NCBI GenBank assembly: GCA_958296195.1
Contig: OY282455.1
Location: 3,162,001-3,226,000 of the forward strand
Source: an uncultured Pseudomonadales bacterium
Lineage (GTDB): Bacteria > Pseudomonadota > Gammaproteobacteria > Pseudomonadales > Azotimanducaceae
Reading direction: 5' to 3'
DNA length: 64,000 nucleotides
Positions 45,570-53,971 of the stretch are shown in pieces. The first letter of the stretch is position 1; each line of letters starts with the position of its first letter. The position numbers and the translations under genes are program-made. A model generated the notes under the pieces. The model was not told where the DNA came from and did not search any database. It was given only the letters and a program-made list of their open reading frames with translations.

Positions 45570-46512
45570 AATGATTCTCAACCATGCGAGCGTACGATTA
45601 CTTGGGTTTGACCGATCCAGGATTTCCGAATGGCTCAAGGATGTAGCGGACGGCATGGGCGGGCTTATTCGAGAACAGGCTGTGCAGAACCACTTGCGAA
45701 CAGCCCGCTCCCTACACGAGACGCTTTGTTCACCAAGTTACTCCTTATTCGATGCCTGCTTACGTTTAGGAAAGGACGGATATCGGGATCAACACCTGTT
45801 TTTCATGAGGTTAGCGACCAAGATGCCTCTTTTGAGTGACATTGGAAAGGATATCGAGAATAGGTTCCTTGGTTGTGAAAGCAAAACCCTAGCGGCTGCC
45901 GACGGCGACCCCTTGGTTTTGTGTGCGATAACAGACGGCATCGCCGTCGGATTCCCGTCGGACCCGGTTTGGGACCGTAGTAGTATCGAGATTTCTTTCG
46001 AGGAGTTGTTGCCTGATGGGACCATTGGTGAAGCATCTGAGACTATAGATCAACTTACTCGTTCGATTCACGCCAGTTCTATCTGCGAGCGCAGTAGCAG
46101 CCAGCTTCTTGCCGGCACTGACCCGAGAAGCTTTTGGCCAAACCGCAATACCATATTCCCGAATTTGATTTTCGCTCCCGGCGTTGAAGAAAATCTTCAA
46201 CGCTCCGCCGCCCTTTTCCCCACTATTGCCCGAAAACTTAGCGAAATAAACGAAGCCGCTCGGGAGTGGCAGAGTACCAATGCTCCTATCCCGCCTTGGA
46301 AAACAAAAGTCACCCCTGAAAGCCAACAGGTGATGCGTGATCCGAGGCTTCAGCAACATCGGCAGTTTCAATCCCATGCGGGTACGCAGGAGTTGTTCGA
46401 GTGGCACGCCCGTTACGGTAATAGCGGTCGCATACACCTTCGCTTTGAATCCGGCTCCCGTGAAATTGAAATTGGCTACGTTGGGCCTCATCTACCCTTG
46501 GGTAGAGGCTAG
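45562..46512 (+). CDS. Third protein of the DUF262/AAA cassette, unknown
   Basis: A 316-residue soluble protein with no domain I can name. It contains an acidic-to-neutral helical N-terminus, F-W-P-N-R-N-T-I-F-P-N near 194, and a segment rich in beta structure at the end (R-I-H-L-R-F near 295). ATG at 45562 overlaps the AAA gene by 8 bases, so it belongs to the same transcript. By position it is a candidate effector or specificity subunit. I recall a three-gene anti-phage system, Menshen, built of DUF262-type, DUF3696-type and a third protein; identity should be tested. Confidence 0.7.
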   Translation: MREMILNHASVRLLGFDRSRISEWLKDVADGMGGLIREQAVQNHLRTARSLHETLCSPSYSLFDACLRLGKDGYRDQHLFFMRLATKMPLLSDIGKDIENRFLGCESKTLAAADGDPLVLCAITDGIAVGFPSDPVWDRSSIEISFEELLPDGTIGEASETIDQLTRSIHASSICERSSSQLLAGTDPRSFWPNRNTIFPNLIFAPGVEENLQRSAALFPTIARKLSEINEAAREWQSTNAPIPPWKTKVTPESQQVMRDPRLQQHRQFQSHAGTQELFEWHARYGNSGRIHLRFESGSREIEIGYVGPHLPLGRG

Positions 46513-46513
46513 G

Positions 46514-47368
46514 CTAGCGCTGTCTTGTTGCCAAGTTTAGCTTGGGATAGGGTATCAGCAGCGACGCCTTGGTTTCCTTTCTCGAGCGGTGCGGCAAGGT
46601 TGGGCGCAGGTGCAGCAGGGAGTAAAGAGTTTTAAGGTCGCGCTCGTTGAGTTCGGCGTAGCGGCCGCGGCGCAGGGTGGAGGGCAGCACGACGGGGCCG
46701 TAGCGAACCCGTTTTAGGCGGCTGACCGGGTGCCCCACTTGCTCGAACAGCTTGCGCACGGCGTGGTTCTTGCCGTCCATCAGGACAGCGTGATACCAGT
46801 GGTTGCGCCCGCTGCCGTCGTAGTAGCGCACATCGGTGAAGGCGTGGCGTTGACCGTCGATCAGGACACCTTTGACGAGGCGGCCCAGCAGTTCGTCATC
46901 CAAGCGCCCATCCACCCGCACGGCGTACTCCCGGTCCAGGCCGGTGGATGGATGCATCATGCGGTTGACCAGTTCGCCGTCGTTAGCCAGCACCAGCAGG
47001 CCGGAGGTTTGCAAGTCCAGCCGCCCGACTGCAATCCAGCGCCCGCTCCGCAGGGGCGGCAGGTTGTCGAAGACCGTGGGGCGGCCTTCCGGGTCTTGGC
47101 GGGTGCAGACCACGCCCTGCGATTTGTTCAGCACCAACACCCGGCTGATGTCCGGCCTTTGCTTGTTGACCTTGCGGCCGTCCAAGGCCACCACGTCATC
47201 GCTTCCGAGGCGCTGCCCCAGATGCGCCGGCGCACCATTGACGGACACTCTTCCGGCGGCAATCCACTGTTCAATGCGCCGCCGCGAACCCAAGCCGAGA
47301 TCGGCTAGGGCCTTTTGCAACTTTGGCGCTTGCCGCTTGGATGAGTCGGATGGGTCGGACGGTGGCAT
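46514..47368 (-). CDS. rluB: Ribosomal large subunit pseudouridine synthase, RluB type
   Basis: Modifies a uridine in 23S rRNA. It has an N-terminal S4 RNA-binding domain (K-L-Q-K-A-L-A-D-L-G-L-G-S-R-R), then the catalytic motif G-R-L-D-L-Q-T-S-G-L-L near 110 with the active-site Asp, and a C-terminal basic tail. Start is uncertain: ATG at 47368 or an in-frame TTG at 47401 that overlaps the scpB stop by 4 bases. Neither has a strong ribosome site. The stop codon is one base past the end of the convergent defence gene. It closes the trpS-scpA-scpB-rluB chain. Confidence 0.93.
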   Translation of the reverse strand: MPPSDPSDSSKRQAPKLQKALADLGLGSRRRIEQWIAAGRVSVNGAPAHLGQRLGSDDVVALDGRKVNKQRPDISRVLVLNKSQGVVCTRQDPEGRPTVFDNLPPLRSGRWIAVGRLDLQTSGLLVLANDGELVNRMMHPSTGLDREYAVRVDGRLDDELLGRLVKGVLIDGQRHAFTDVRYYDGSGRNHWYHAVLMDGKNHAVRKLFEQVGHPVSRLKRVRYGPVVLPSTLRRGRYAELNERDLKTLYSLLHLRPTLPHRSRKETKASLLIPYPKLNLATRQR

Positions 47369-47397
47369 CAGCAAAGCGGCCCGCAAAGGCCCCCATA

Positions 47398-48063
47398 TCA
47401 ATGCGGGGTGGGCAGCCTGACCACATTGGCTAAGTTCGGGTCGCCCAGCGGCGCATCGGCGCCCTCTTCCGCGACGGGAGGCGCCTCCTCGCCCGCAACA
47501 TCGGCCAAGGGTTCAATCAACTTCTCTATTTCCTCCAAGGACGGCAGTTCGTTGAGGCTCTTCAAGTTGAAGTAGTCCAGAAAGGCGCGGGTGCTGCCGT
47601 ACAGGTTCGGGCGGCCAGGCACCTCCCGTTGGCCGAGAACGCGAATCCAGCCCCGCTCCAGCAGGGTGCGCATGATGCTCTGGCTGACGCCGACGCCGCG
47701 GATGTGCTCGATGTCCGCACGGGTGACGGGCTGCTTATAGACGATCAGCGCCAAGGTCTCCAACAGGGCGCGGCTGTAGCGCGGCGGCTTCTCCTCCCAC
47801 AGACGGCTGACCCAAGGGCTGAGTTCCTGACGGATCTGGAAGCGGAAGCCGGTGGCCACCTGCTTGAGCTCGTAGCCGTGCGCGGCGGCGTCTTCGGCCA
47901 GACGGTCGAGGGCCGTCCGCACCCATTGGCGGGCCTGTTCGCCATCCAATTCCTCGGGCTGAAAAAGGCCGGCCAGCCGCCTGACCGACAGCGGCTCGTC
48001 GGCCGCCATCAACGCCGCCTCCACAATGCGCTGCAGCTCGGCGGCGTCCAACTGATCGGTCAT
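47398..48063 (-). CDS. scpB: Segregation and condensation protein B
   Basis: A 221-residue kleisin-associated winged-helix protein that, with ScpA and SMC, compacts chromosomes. W-E-E-K-P-P-R-Y-S-R-A-L-L-E-T-L near 88 and V-T-R-A-D-I-E-H-I-R-G-V near 113 are highly characteristic, as is the W-I-R-V-L-G-Q-R-E-V-P-G-R-P segment near 138. The tail is acidic. It overlaps scpA by 4 bases. Confidence 0.95.
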   Translation of the reverse strand: MTDQLDAAELQRIVEAALMAADEPLSVRRLAGLFQPEELDGEQARQWVRTALDRLAEDAAAHGYELKQVATGFRFQIRQELSPWVSRLWEEKPPRYSRALLETLALIVYKQPVTRADIEHIRGVGVSQSIMRTLLERGWIRVLGQREVPGRPNLYGSTRAFLDYFNLKSLNELPSLEEIEKLIEPLADVAGEEAPPVAEEGADAPLGDPNLANVVRLPTPH

Positions 48064-48902
48064 GCCTTGACGCCCGCAGCCCGGAGGTAAATCGGCGCGA
48101 AGGGACCGTGCTGAGTAAACTCCACCAAACTCTCGCGCAGCAGCTCGGTGATGGCCAGAAAGGTGACCACCACCCCGGCGCGCCCTTCCTCCGCCTTGAA
48201 CAGCTTGGCGAAGGGAACAAACCCTGACGCCTCGCTGAGCCGTGCGAGCACGTTGGCCATTCGCTCGCGCACGGACAGGGCCTCTCCCTGCACTGCATGA
48301 TGGCGAAAGCGCTCGGCCCGCTGCATAGCCTCCGCCAAGGCGATGAGCAACTCCTTCAACTCCACGGTCGGCTCCGCATATTGCTTGATGAGCTCCGGGC
48401 GCTGCGGCTGCACCGGGAGGATGTCCCGTTCGATGCGCGGCAACTGATCGATTCGCTGGGCGGCGGCCTTGATGCGCTCGTACTCATGCAGGCGCCGAAG
48501 CAGTTCGGCGCGGGGGTCCGCTTCGTCCTCCGCCTCCGCTTGGCGCGGCAGCAACAGGCTGGACTTGATGGCGGTGAGGGTGGCGGCCATGACCAAGTAC
48601 TCCGCGGCCAAATCCAACTCCAGGGCCTTCATCAATTCGATGTAGCTCATGTATTGGTCGGTGATTGCGGAGACGCTCATTTCCAGCAGATCCAGATTGC
48701 GCCGCCTAATGAGGTAGAGCAGCAGGTCCAATGGCCCCTCAAAGGTATCCAGGAACACCACCAAGGCATCCGGCGGAATGTAGAGATCGGCCGGCAGTTC
48801 GCTGAGGGTGCGCCCTTCGACCACGGCCACGACCTCCCCGCCCGGCGCGGCGTCCGCCGACCGCGAATTCGGCGCTGTCTGATTGTCCCCCTGGGTGCTC
48901 AC
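48060..48902 (-). CDS. scpA: Segregation and condensation protein A
   Basis: A 280-residue kleisin. D-T-F-E-G-P-L-D-L-L-L-Y-L-I near residue 50 is the diagnostic ScpA motif, then L-E-M-S-V-S-A-I-T-D-Q-Y near 71 and A-A-E-Y-L-V-M-A-A near 95, and a C-terminal winged-helix portion. The first 40 residues are an extra variable part. GTG at 48902 overlaps the trpS stop by 4 bases. The frame is open further upstream but only inside trpS. Confidence 0.94.
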   Translation of the reverse strand: MSTQGDNQTAPNSRSADAAPGGEVVAVVEGRTLSELPADLYIPPDALVVFLDTFEGPLDLLLYLIRRRNLDLLEMSVSAITDQYMSYIELMKALELDLAAEYLVMAATLTAIKSSLLLPRQAEAEDEADPRAELLRRLHEYERIKAAAQRIDQLPRIERDILPVQPQRPELIKQYAEPTVELKELLIALAEAMQRAERFRHHAVQGEALSVRERMANVLARLSEASGFVPFAKLFKAEEGRAGVVVTFLAITELLRESLVEFTQHGPFAPIYLRAAGVKA

Positions 48903-50113
48903 TTGTGGGCGATGCCGATGCAGGCGCGAACCTCGTCCAAGGTTTCCTTGGCCACTTCCCGCGCCTTCTCCGCCCCCTCCTGAAGTACGCGATGCACCAA
49001 GTCCGGCTGCTCCTCGAACGGCGCTCCCCGCTCCGTCATGGCCGCTTGCTCCGCGCAGATGGCTTCGATGAGCGGCTTTTTGCAATCGAGGCAACCGATG
49101 CCGGCGCTTCGGCAGCCCTCAGCCGCCCACTCCTGGGTCGATGGCGCCGAATAGATCCGGTGCAGGTCGAAGACCGGGCAGTTGCTCGGGTCCCCCGGAT
49201 CCCGGCGCCGCGCCCGGGCAGGGTCGGTCTTCATTCCCCGCACCTTCCTTTCGATTTCCAGAGGAGGCTCCCGCAGGGCGATGGTGTTGCCGTAGGACTT
49301 GGACATCTTTTCGCCGTCGAGTCCAGGCACCTTGGGCTGTTCGGTCAATAGAGCCTCCGGCTCCGGCAGAATGATGCGTCCGCCGCCTTCCAAGTAGCCG
49401 AAAAGCCTCTCCCGGTCGCCGATGGAGAGGTTTCGCTGCTCCGCAAGGAGCGCCCTGCCCCGCTCCATCGCCCCCGCATCCCCTTGCTCCACATAGGCTT
49501 TGCGCAAGCTGACGTACAGGCGCGCCGCCTTGCGCCCCATCTTCTTGATGGCGGCTTGGCAGTGCTCGTCAAATCCGGGCTCGCTGCCGAACAGATGATT
49601 GAAACGCCGGGCGATTTCTCGGGAAAGCTCGACATGGGCAACCTGATCAGCGCCCACTGGCACCTGGCCGGCCCGATAAATCAGGATGTCCGCCGCTTGC
49701 AGCACCGGGTAGCCGAGAAAGCCGTAGGTCGCCAACTCGCGGTCGTTCAGCCGGGCTTGCAGGTCTTTGTAGCTCGGCGCCCGCTCCAGCCAACTCACTG
49801 GCGTAATCATGGACAGCAACAGATGCAACTCCGCGTGTTCGGGTACTTTGGACTGAATGAAGATGGCCGCCGATGTCGGGCTCACCCCCGCCGCAAGCCA
49901 GTCCACCACCATGTCGAAGCTGTGCCTTTCAATGTCAGCCGTGTCGCCGTAGCTGGTGGTCAACGCATGCCAGTCCGCCACGAAGTAGTAGCACTCATAT
50001 TCATGCTGCAAGGCGATCCAGTTCCTCAGGACGCCGTGGTAGTGGCCGAGATGCAGGCGGCCGGTGGGCCTCATGCCGGAAAGGACCCGGCTGCGGGCGG
50101 ATTCAGAGCCCAT
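48899..50113 (-). CDS. trpS: Tryptophanyl-tRNA synthetase
   Basis: A 404-residue class I synthetase. The HIGH-equivalent is R-L-H-L-G-H-Y-H-G near 19-27 and the KMSKS motif is G-E-K-M-S-K-S-Y-G-N near 267. An extra acidic-basic block between the core and the C-terminus makes it longer than the 330-residue E. coli enzyme, as in the longer TrpS group. D-W-H-A-L-T-T near 47 is also typical. It is the first gene of the trpS-scpA-scpB-rluB chain, whose members overlap by a few bases. Confidence 0.95.
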   Translation of the reverse strand: MGSESARSRVLSGMRPTGRLHLGHYHGVLRNWIALQHEYECYYFVADWHALTTSYGDTADIERHSFDMVVDWLAAGVSPTSAAIFIQSKVPEHAELHLLLSMITPVSWLERAPSYKDLQARLNDRELATYGFLGYPVLQAADILIYRAGQVPVGADQVAHVELSREIARRFNHLFGSEPGFDEHCQAAIKKMGRKAARLYVSLRKAYVEQGDAGAMERGRALLAEQRNLSIGDRERLFGYLEGGGRIILPEPEALLTEQPKVPGLDGEKMSKSYGNTIALREPPLEIERKVRGMKTDPARARRRDPGDPSNCPVFDLHRIYSAPSTQEWAAEGCRSAGIGCLDCKKPLIEAICAEQAAMTERGAPFEEQPDLVHRVLQEGAEKAREVAKETLDEVRACIGIAHK

Positions 50114-50237
50114 GCGGCGCGCTCAACGACGAAGCGAGCGAGCGGAATGGCCAAGCCGCCGCCCGGCCGCCGCGCAGGGATGGGAAGGGTGTGCGCATAG
50201 CTGCATTATAGGGTGGCGAAGGGCGGTTTGCCCCCAT

Positions 50238-50849
50238 TCAATCCAATTGGCCGGCGCCTTGGCGCACCACCACGGGCGGATTCGCATTCAAGTCCACCAC
50301 GGTCGTCAACTCGGCGCCGCCGCTGCCGCCATCCACCACTAGGCTCAGCTCGTGGCCCAAGGCTCGACGTATCTCGTCGGCCTCGGTGAGCGGTCCGGCG
50401 GCGCCGGGCAGGCGCAAGGTAGTGGTCATCATCGGCTGGCCCAGCGCCTCCATCAAGCCAAGGGCAATGGGGCTGTTGGGCACCCGCAAACCGATGGTTC
50501 TGCGCTTCGGATGCACCAAACGGCGGGGGGCCTCCCGAGTGGCGGGCAGCAAAAAGGTGAACGGCCCAGGCGTGTGGCGCTTCAAAATCCGGTAATTGTG
50601 GTTATCGACCCGTGCGTACTTGGAGATTTCCGAGAGATCCCGGCAGCAAAGCGTAAAGAAGTGCTTGCCGCTCAGTTGCCGCAACGCCCGCATGCGGCCC
50701 AACGCCGCCTGATCGCCAATGCGACAGCCCATGGCATAGGTGGTGTCGGTCGGGTAGGCGATCAGACCGCCGTTGCGCAACAGGTCCGCCGCCCTGTGCA
50801 GCAGGCGCTGCTGCGGGTGGGAGGCATGGAGAAGGAAATACTGAGTCAT
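50238..50849 (-). CDS. yciO: YciO/TsaC-family threonylcarbamoyl-AMP synthase-like protein
   Basis: A 203-residue YrdC-like protein, very close in outline to E. coli YciO. It has H-P-Q-Q-R-L near 10-15, Y-P-T-D-T-T-Y-A near 32-39, the K-R-R-T-I-G-L-R-V-P motif near 117-126, and V-V-D-G-G near 171. TsaC members make threonylcarbamoyl-adenylate for the t6A modification of tRNA; YciO's own role is less certain. ATG at 50849 has a weak ribosome site, and an ATG at 50876 is the alternative. The gene is upstream of trpS on the same strand, 125 bases away. Confidence 0.88.
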   Translation of the reverse strand: MTQYFLLHASHPQQRLLHRAADLLRNGGLIAYPTDTTYAMGCRIGDQAALGRMRALRQLSGKHFFTLCCRDLSEISKYARVDNHNYRILKRHTPGPFTFLLPATREAPRRLVHPKRRTIGLRVPNSPIALGLMEALGQPMMTTTLRLPGAAGPLTEADEIRRALGHELSLVVDGGSGGAELTTVVDLNANPPVVVRQGAGQLD

Positions 50850-50895
50850 CGGTGCGCTAGCCGCTTTCGGCGGCATGGACTGGAGGTTGGGCGAA

Positions 50896-52623
50896 CTACG
50901 TTTGACTTCGATTGACGCGAACCGTCACGATGTCCACGTCATGGTATTGCTGATGGCGCACCGACGCGGCGTAGTGCCGCAGCAAGCGGAGCGAGATTTC
51001 ACGCTCCCCCGGAAACTCCTCGGACAGGTTCGGAATCAGAACCATCTGGTTCTCCAAGTTCTCCCCGCCCGGCGCGGCGACGAACTCCAACTCCATGTCC
51101 TTGCCGTCCCCCTGGGCGATGAGCAGCAGGCGCCGCGGCTGCCGCCCGTCGCTGGATGCAGCCCGTTCTTGCAGGTCGATCAGGCTTTGCAACGCTTCCT
51201 CGGCGGCCGAGCGCAGCCTGTGGGTGGCGTCCTCATCCCATCCCAGCTTAGATGCGCAGTTCCCCAGAAAGGCGCCGATCTCCGCTATGGCGGTGATGTC
51301 GAGCGCGGTTTCGATGCGCCAACGCCGCCCCTTCGCCAATTGCAAAACCAAATTCAGGAGAATCGCCGCAACGCCGCCGGCGGTCATGCCATTGCCAAGC
51401 AGAGCGCCCCACCCCTCGCCTAGCTGGTCAGCAAAAACCAACTGATTTTGAAAGCCCACCCCAAGCCAAAAGGACAAGCCCACAACCACCGCCTTTCGGT
51501 AGTCCGCAGGGTCCTGAACGACCATGCGCATGCCAACCACGAACAGCATCGCCATCAGCACCATCAGGTACGCCGCCACGACCGGCCCCGGCACCGCCAG
51601 CAACAACGCCGCCGCCTTGGGCACAAATGCGACCACCACGAAGACGGCGCCAACGACCACCCCCACTCTGCGGGCGGCGACGCCGGTGAGTTCCACAACT
51701 GCAACGCTCGACGAGTAGGTGGTGTTCGGCACCGTACCGGCAATGCCGGAAAGCAGGTTGCCCACTCCGTCCGCCGCCACCGCGCCCTGCACCACCCGGA
51801 AGTCCGTTGCCCGCTGCTGACGCCAAGACACCGATTGAATGGCCGTGGCATCGCCGATGGTCTCAATGGCACCCACCAAGGTCACGAGCACGAAGGCCGG
51901 CAGCAGGCCCCAAAACACCGGGCCCAAATCCATGTCAAAGCCAGGCCAACCGCCGGCAGGAAGGCCGAACCAATCCGCCTCGACGACGCGGGCGACATCG
52001 TAGAGTCCAAAAAAGGAGGAGATGACGCAGCCTACTATCAAACCGATAAGCGGCACCCAAAGGCGCAGGCCGTCGGAACCGCACAACGCCAGCCCAACGA
52101 TGACGCCCAGCGTCAAGGCGGCGCTGGTCGGCGCCGCCGCCGGCGCAACCGCCTCCGGCACCTCCTTAAGCAGGTCGAAGACGATGGGCATGATGGTCAC
52201 GGCGATGAGCATGATCACGGTGCCCGCCACGGTCGGGGTGATGATGCGCCGCAGCCACGAAAGACGCGCAGCCAACAGGAACTGAAACAGCGCCGAAATC
52301 AGCACTAGCGTGGCCAGCATCCCGGGGCCGCCCACGGACAGCGCCGCGACGCTCACAGCGATGAATGCGCCGGAGGTGCCCATGACCAAGGGATATCCAG
52401 CGCCAAGGCGCCCCAAGCGCCGCGCCTGCAGCGCCGTGGTAAGGCCGCTGACGAGCAGCGCGGCGAACACCGCCCAAGTCAAGTAAAGTTCGCCCCCGTC
52501 GGCGGCGCGAATGACGATGACCGGCGTGAGGATGATGGAGGCCACGCACAGCGCCGCTTGCTGCAGTCCCAAACCAAGGGACAGCAAGGGCGGCGGCTGA
52601 TCCTGGGGCTCAAAGCGAACCAT
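50896..52623 (-). CDS. NCS2 xanthine/uracil permease fused to an ATPase-like C-terminal domain
   Basis: Residues 1 to about 430 form a normal NCS2 (uracil-xanthine) permease with some 12-14 membrane segments and N-T-T-Y-S-S-S-V near 310, where related carriers bind substrate. From residue 440 the remaining 136 residues are soluble. They begin L-D-I-T-A-I-A-E-I-G-A-F-L, then E-D-A-T-H-R-L-R-S-A-A-E-E-A-L near 465-479, the pattern of RsbW-like anti-sigma/HATPase domains, but with no clear N- or G-box. This suggests regulation of the carrier, or sensing, by a degenerate domain. The fusion is one open frame with no stop or shift. Confidence 0.85.
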   Translation of the reverse strand: MVRFEPQDQPPPLLSLGLGLQQAALCVASIILTPVIVIRAADGGELYLTWAVFAALLVSGLTTALQARRLGRLGAGYPLVMGTSGAFIAVSVAALSVGGPGMLATLVLISALFQFLLAARLSWLRRIITPTVAGTVIMLIAVTIMPIVFDLLKEVPEAVAPAAAPTSAALTLGVIVGLALCGSDGLRLWVPLIGLIVGCVISSFFGLYDVARVVEADWFGLPAGGWPGFDMDLGPVFWGLLPAFVLVTLVGAIETIGDATAIQSVSWRQQRATDFRVVQGAVAADGVGNLLSGIAGTVPNTTYSSSVAVVELTGVAARRVGVVVGAVFVVVAFVPKAAALLLAVPGPVVAAYLMVLMAMLFVVGMRMVVQDPADYRKAVVVGLSFWLGVGFQNQLVFADQLGEGWGALLGNGMTAGGVAAILLNLVLQLAKGRRWRIETALDITAIAEIGAFLGNCASKLGWDEDATHRLRSAAEEALQSLIDLQERAASSDGRQPRRLLLIAQGDGKDMELEFVAAPGGENLENQMVLIPNLSEEFPGEREISLRLLRHYAASVRHQQYHDVDIVTVRVNRSQT

Positions 52624-52665
52624 GAGCGGCGTTGTCAGTTGTGACGGCGGCCAATTCCAAATCCC

Positions 52666-53802
52666 TTACTTAATCAACCAAACGGCGAACCGCTCGTTCA
52701 TGTCGTCTTGGCGGTCGGCCCACCACTCGAAGTCCTGAAACACCACATTGGACATGTTCTCCGGCGCGGTGGGCAGGTGCGGGCGCATCTCCACGCCCAC
52801 GTCGAAGTGCTTGCCCACCAACGGCATGGCGGAGCGGCGGGCAATGCCGTAGGAGATGTAGCCGGCTAGGTTGGCGACGGACTGGGTGCTGGCGGCGAAG
52901 GCGACAAACTGCCTCGCCAAGTCCGCATTGGGCGAGCCGGCTACGATAGCCAAATAGGACGACGACTGTACCTGGCCGTCCCAAACGATGGTCAAGGGTT
53001 GATTTTCGAGGAACTGGGCATTGAAAATGCGTCCGTTGAAGGCAGTGGACATGACCACCTCGCCATCCACCAGCATCTGCGGCGGCTGGGCGCCCGCCTC
53101 CCACCAGACCACTTGGCTCTTGATGCTGTCCAGCTTGCGAAAGGCGCGGTCCACCCCCTCCGGGGTGGAAAGCACCGCATAAACTCCATCCGCCGGCACG
53201 CCATCCGCCATCAAGGCGAACTCCAAGGTGGAGTTGGGACGCCGCCGCATGCCGCGCCGCCCCGGAAACTTCTCCAAGTCGAAAAAGTCCCCGACGGTGG
53301 TGGGCTTTGCGCCGGGAAAAAGTTCCCTGTTGTAGGCGTAAACATCGGCAAAAATGGAGGCGGCAACGCCGCAGTCGAGCTTCGTCACGAAGTCCTCTGT
53401 CGCCGGGGTCCCGTCCGGCGCCGGCGGCAAGGTGTCGTAGTCGATTTCCTCCAGCAGGCCCTCGTCGCAGCCGAGCACGACTTCCGTAGCGTTGAGGTCC
53501 ACCACGTCCCAATTGACGTTGCCGGTGTCAACCTGCGCCCTGATTTGCGCCAGCCCGCCGTTGTACTCATCGAGCTTGATGTCGATGCCGGTTTCCCGCA
53601 TGAAGGGTTCGTGATACGCCTTAGCCGAGGCCCTAGCGTAGGAACCGCCAAAGGACACCGCGGTGATGGAGCGGCCCTGCTCCGCCGCCAAGGCCGAGGC
53701 TGTGGCGGTCCCAGCGAAGGCCAAGGCCAACAGGCTCAATTGCCATCCCGGCCCCATGCCGGGGCGGGCTTGGCACCGTTGCTTTCGTCGGCAAATGGGC
53801 AT
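52666..53802 (-). CDS. Periplasmic polyamine-type ABC substrate-binding protein
   Basis: A 378-residue exported solute-binding protein, resembling PotD/spermidine-putrescine receptors. A signal peptide ends near A-L-A-A at residue 40. F-G-G-S-Y-A-R-A near 51, W-D-V-V-D-L near 98 and Y-A-Y-N-R-E-L-F near 156 are typical of this cluster. ATG at 53802 has GAGGAGG upstream. No permease or ATPase genes lie nearby, so it either works with a transporter encoded elsewhere or is an orphan. Confidence 0.87.
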   Translation of the reverse strand: MPICRRKQRCQARPGMGPGWQLSLLALAFAGTATASALAAEQGRSITAVSFGGSYARASAKAYHEPFMRETGIDIKLDEYNGGLAQIRAQVDTGNVNWDVVDLNATEVVLGCDEGLLEEIDYDTLPPAPDGTPATEDFVTKLDCGVAASIFADVYAYNRELFPGAKPTTVGDFFDLEKFPGRRGMRRRPNSTLEFALMADGVPADGVYAVLSTPEGVDRAFRKLDSIKSQVVWWEAGAQPPQMLVDGEVVMSTAFNGRIFNAQFLENQPLTIVWDGQVQSSSYLAIVAGSPNADLARQFVAFAASTQSVANLAGYISYGIARRSAMPLVGKHFDVGVEMRPHLPTAPENMSNVVFQDFEWWADRQDDMNERFAVWLIK

Positions 53803-53971
53803 GGGCGACGCCTCCTCACGTCATCAAGCGACTGATCTGAAGACGGCAATTAGACCATAGCCAGCGCGGTGATGCCGTAGTGCGCTCAGCCGGCACTTTC
53901 GATTGCGCCACTGCACAGGCCGCCAAGGGCCGCAGGGCGACGGGAATTTCGGGTCGATTGGTTCGGGGCCG

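Noticed and set aside
51448..52308. 286-codon plus-strand frame opposite the NCS2 permease
   Set aside because: Rich in His, Arg and Gln, which is the usual shadow of a hydrophobic membrane protein gene.
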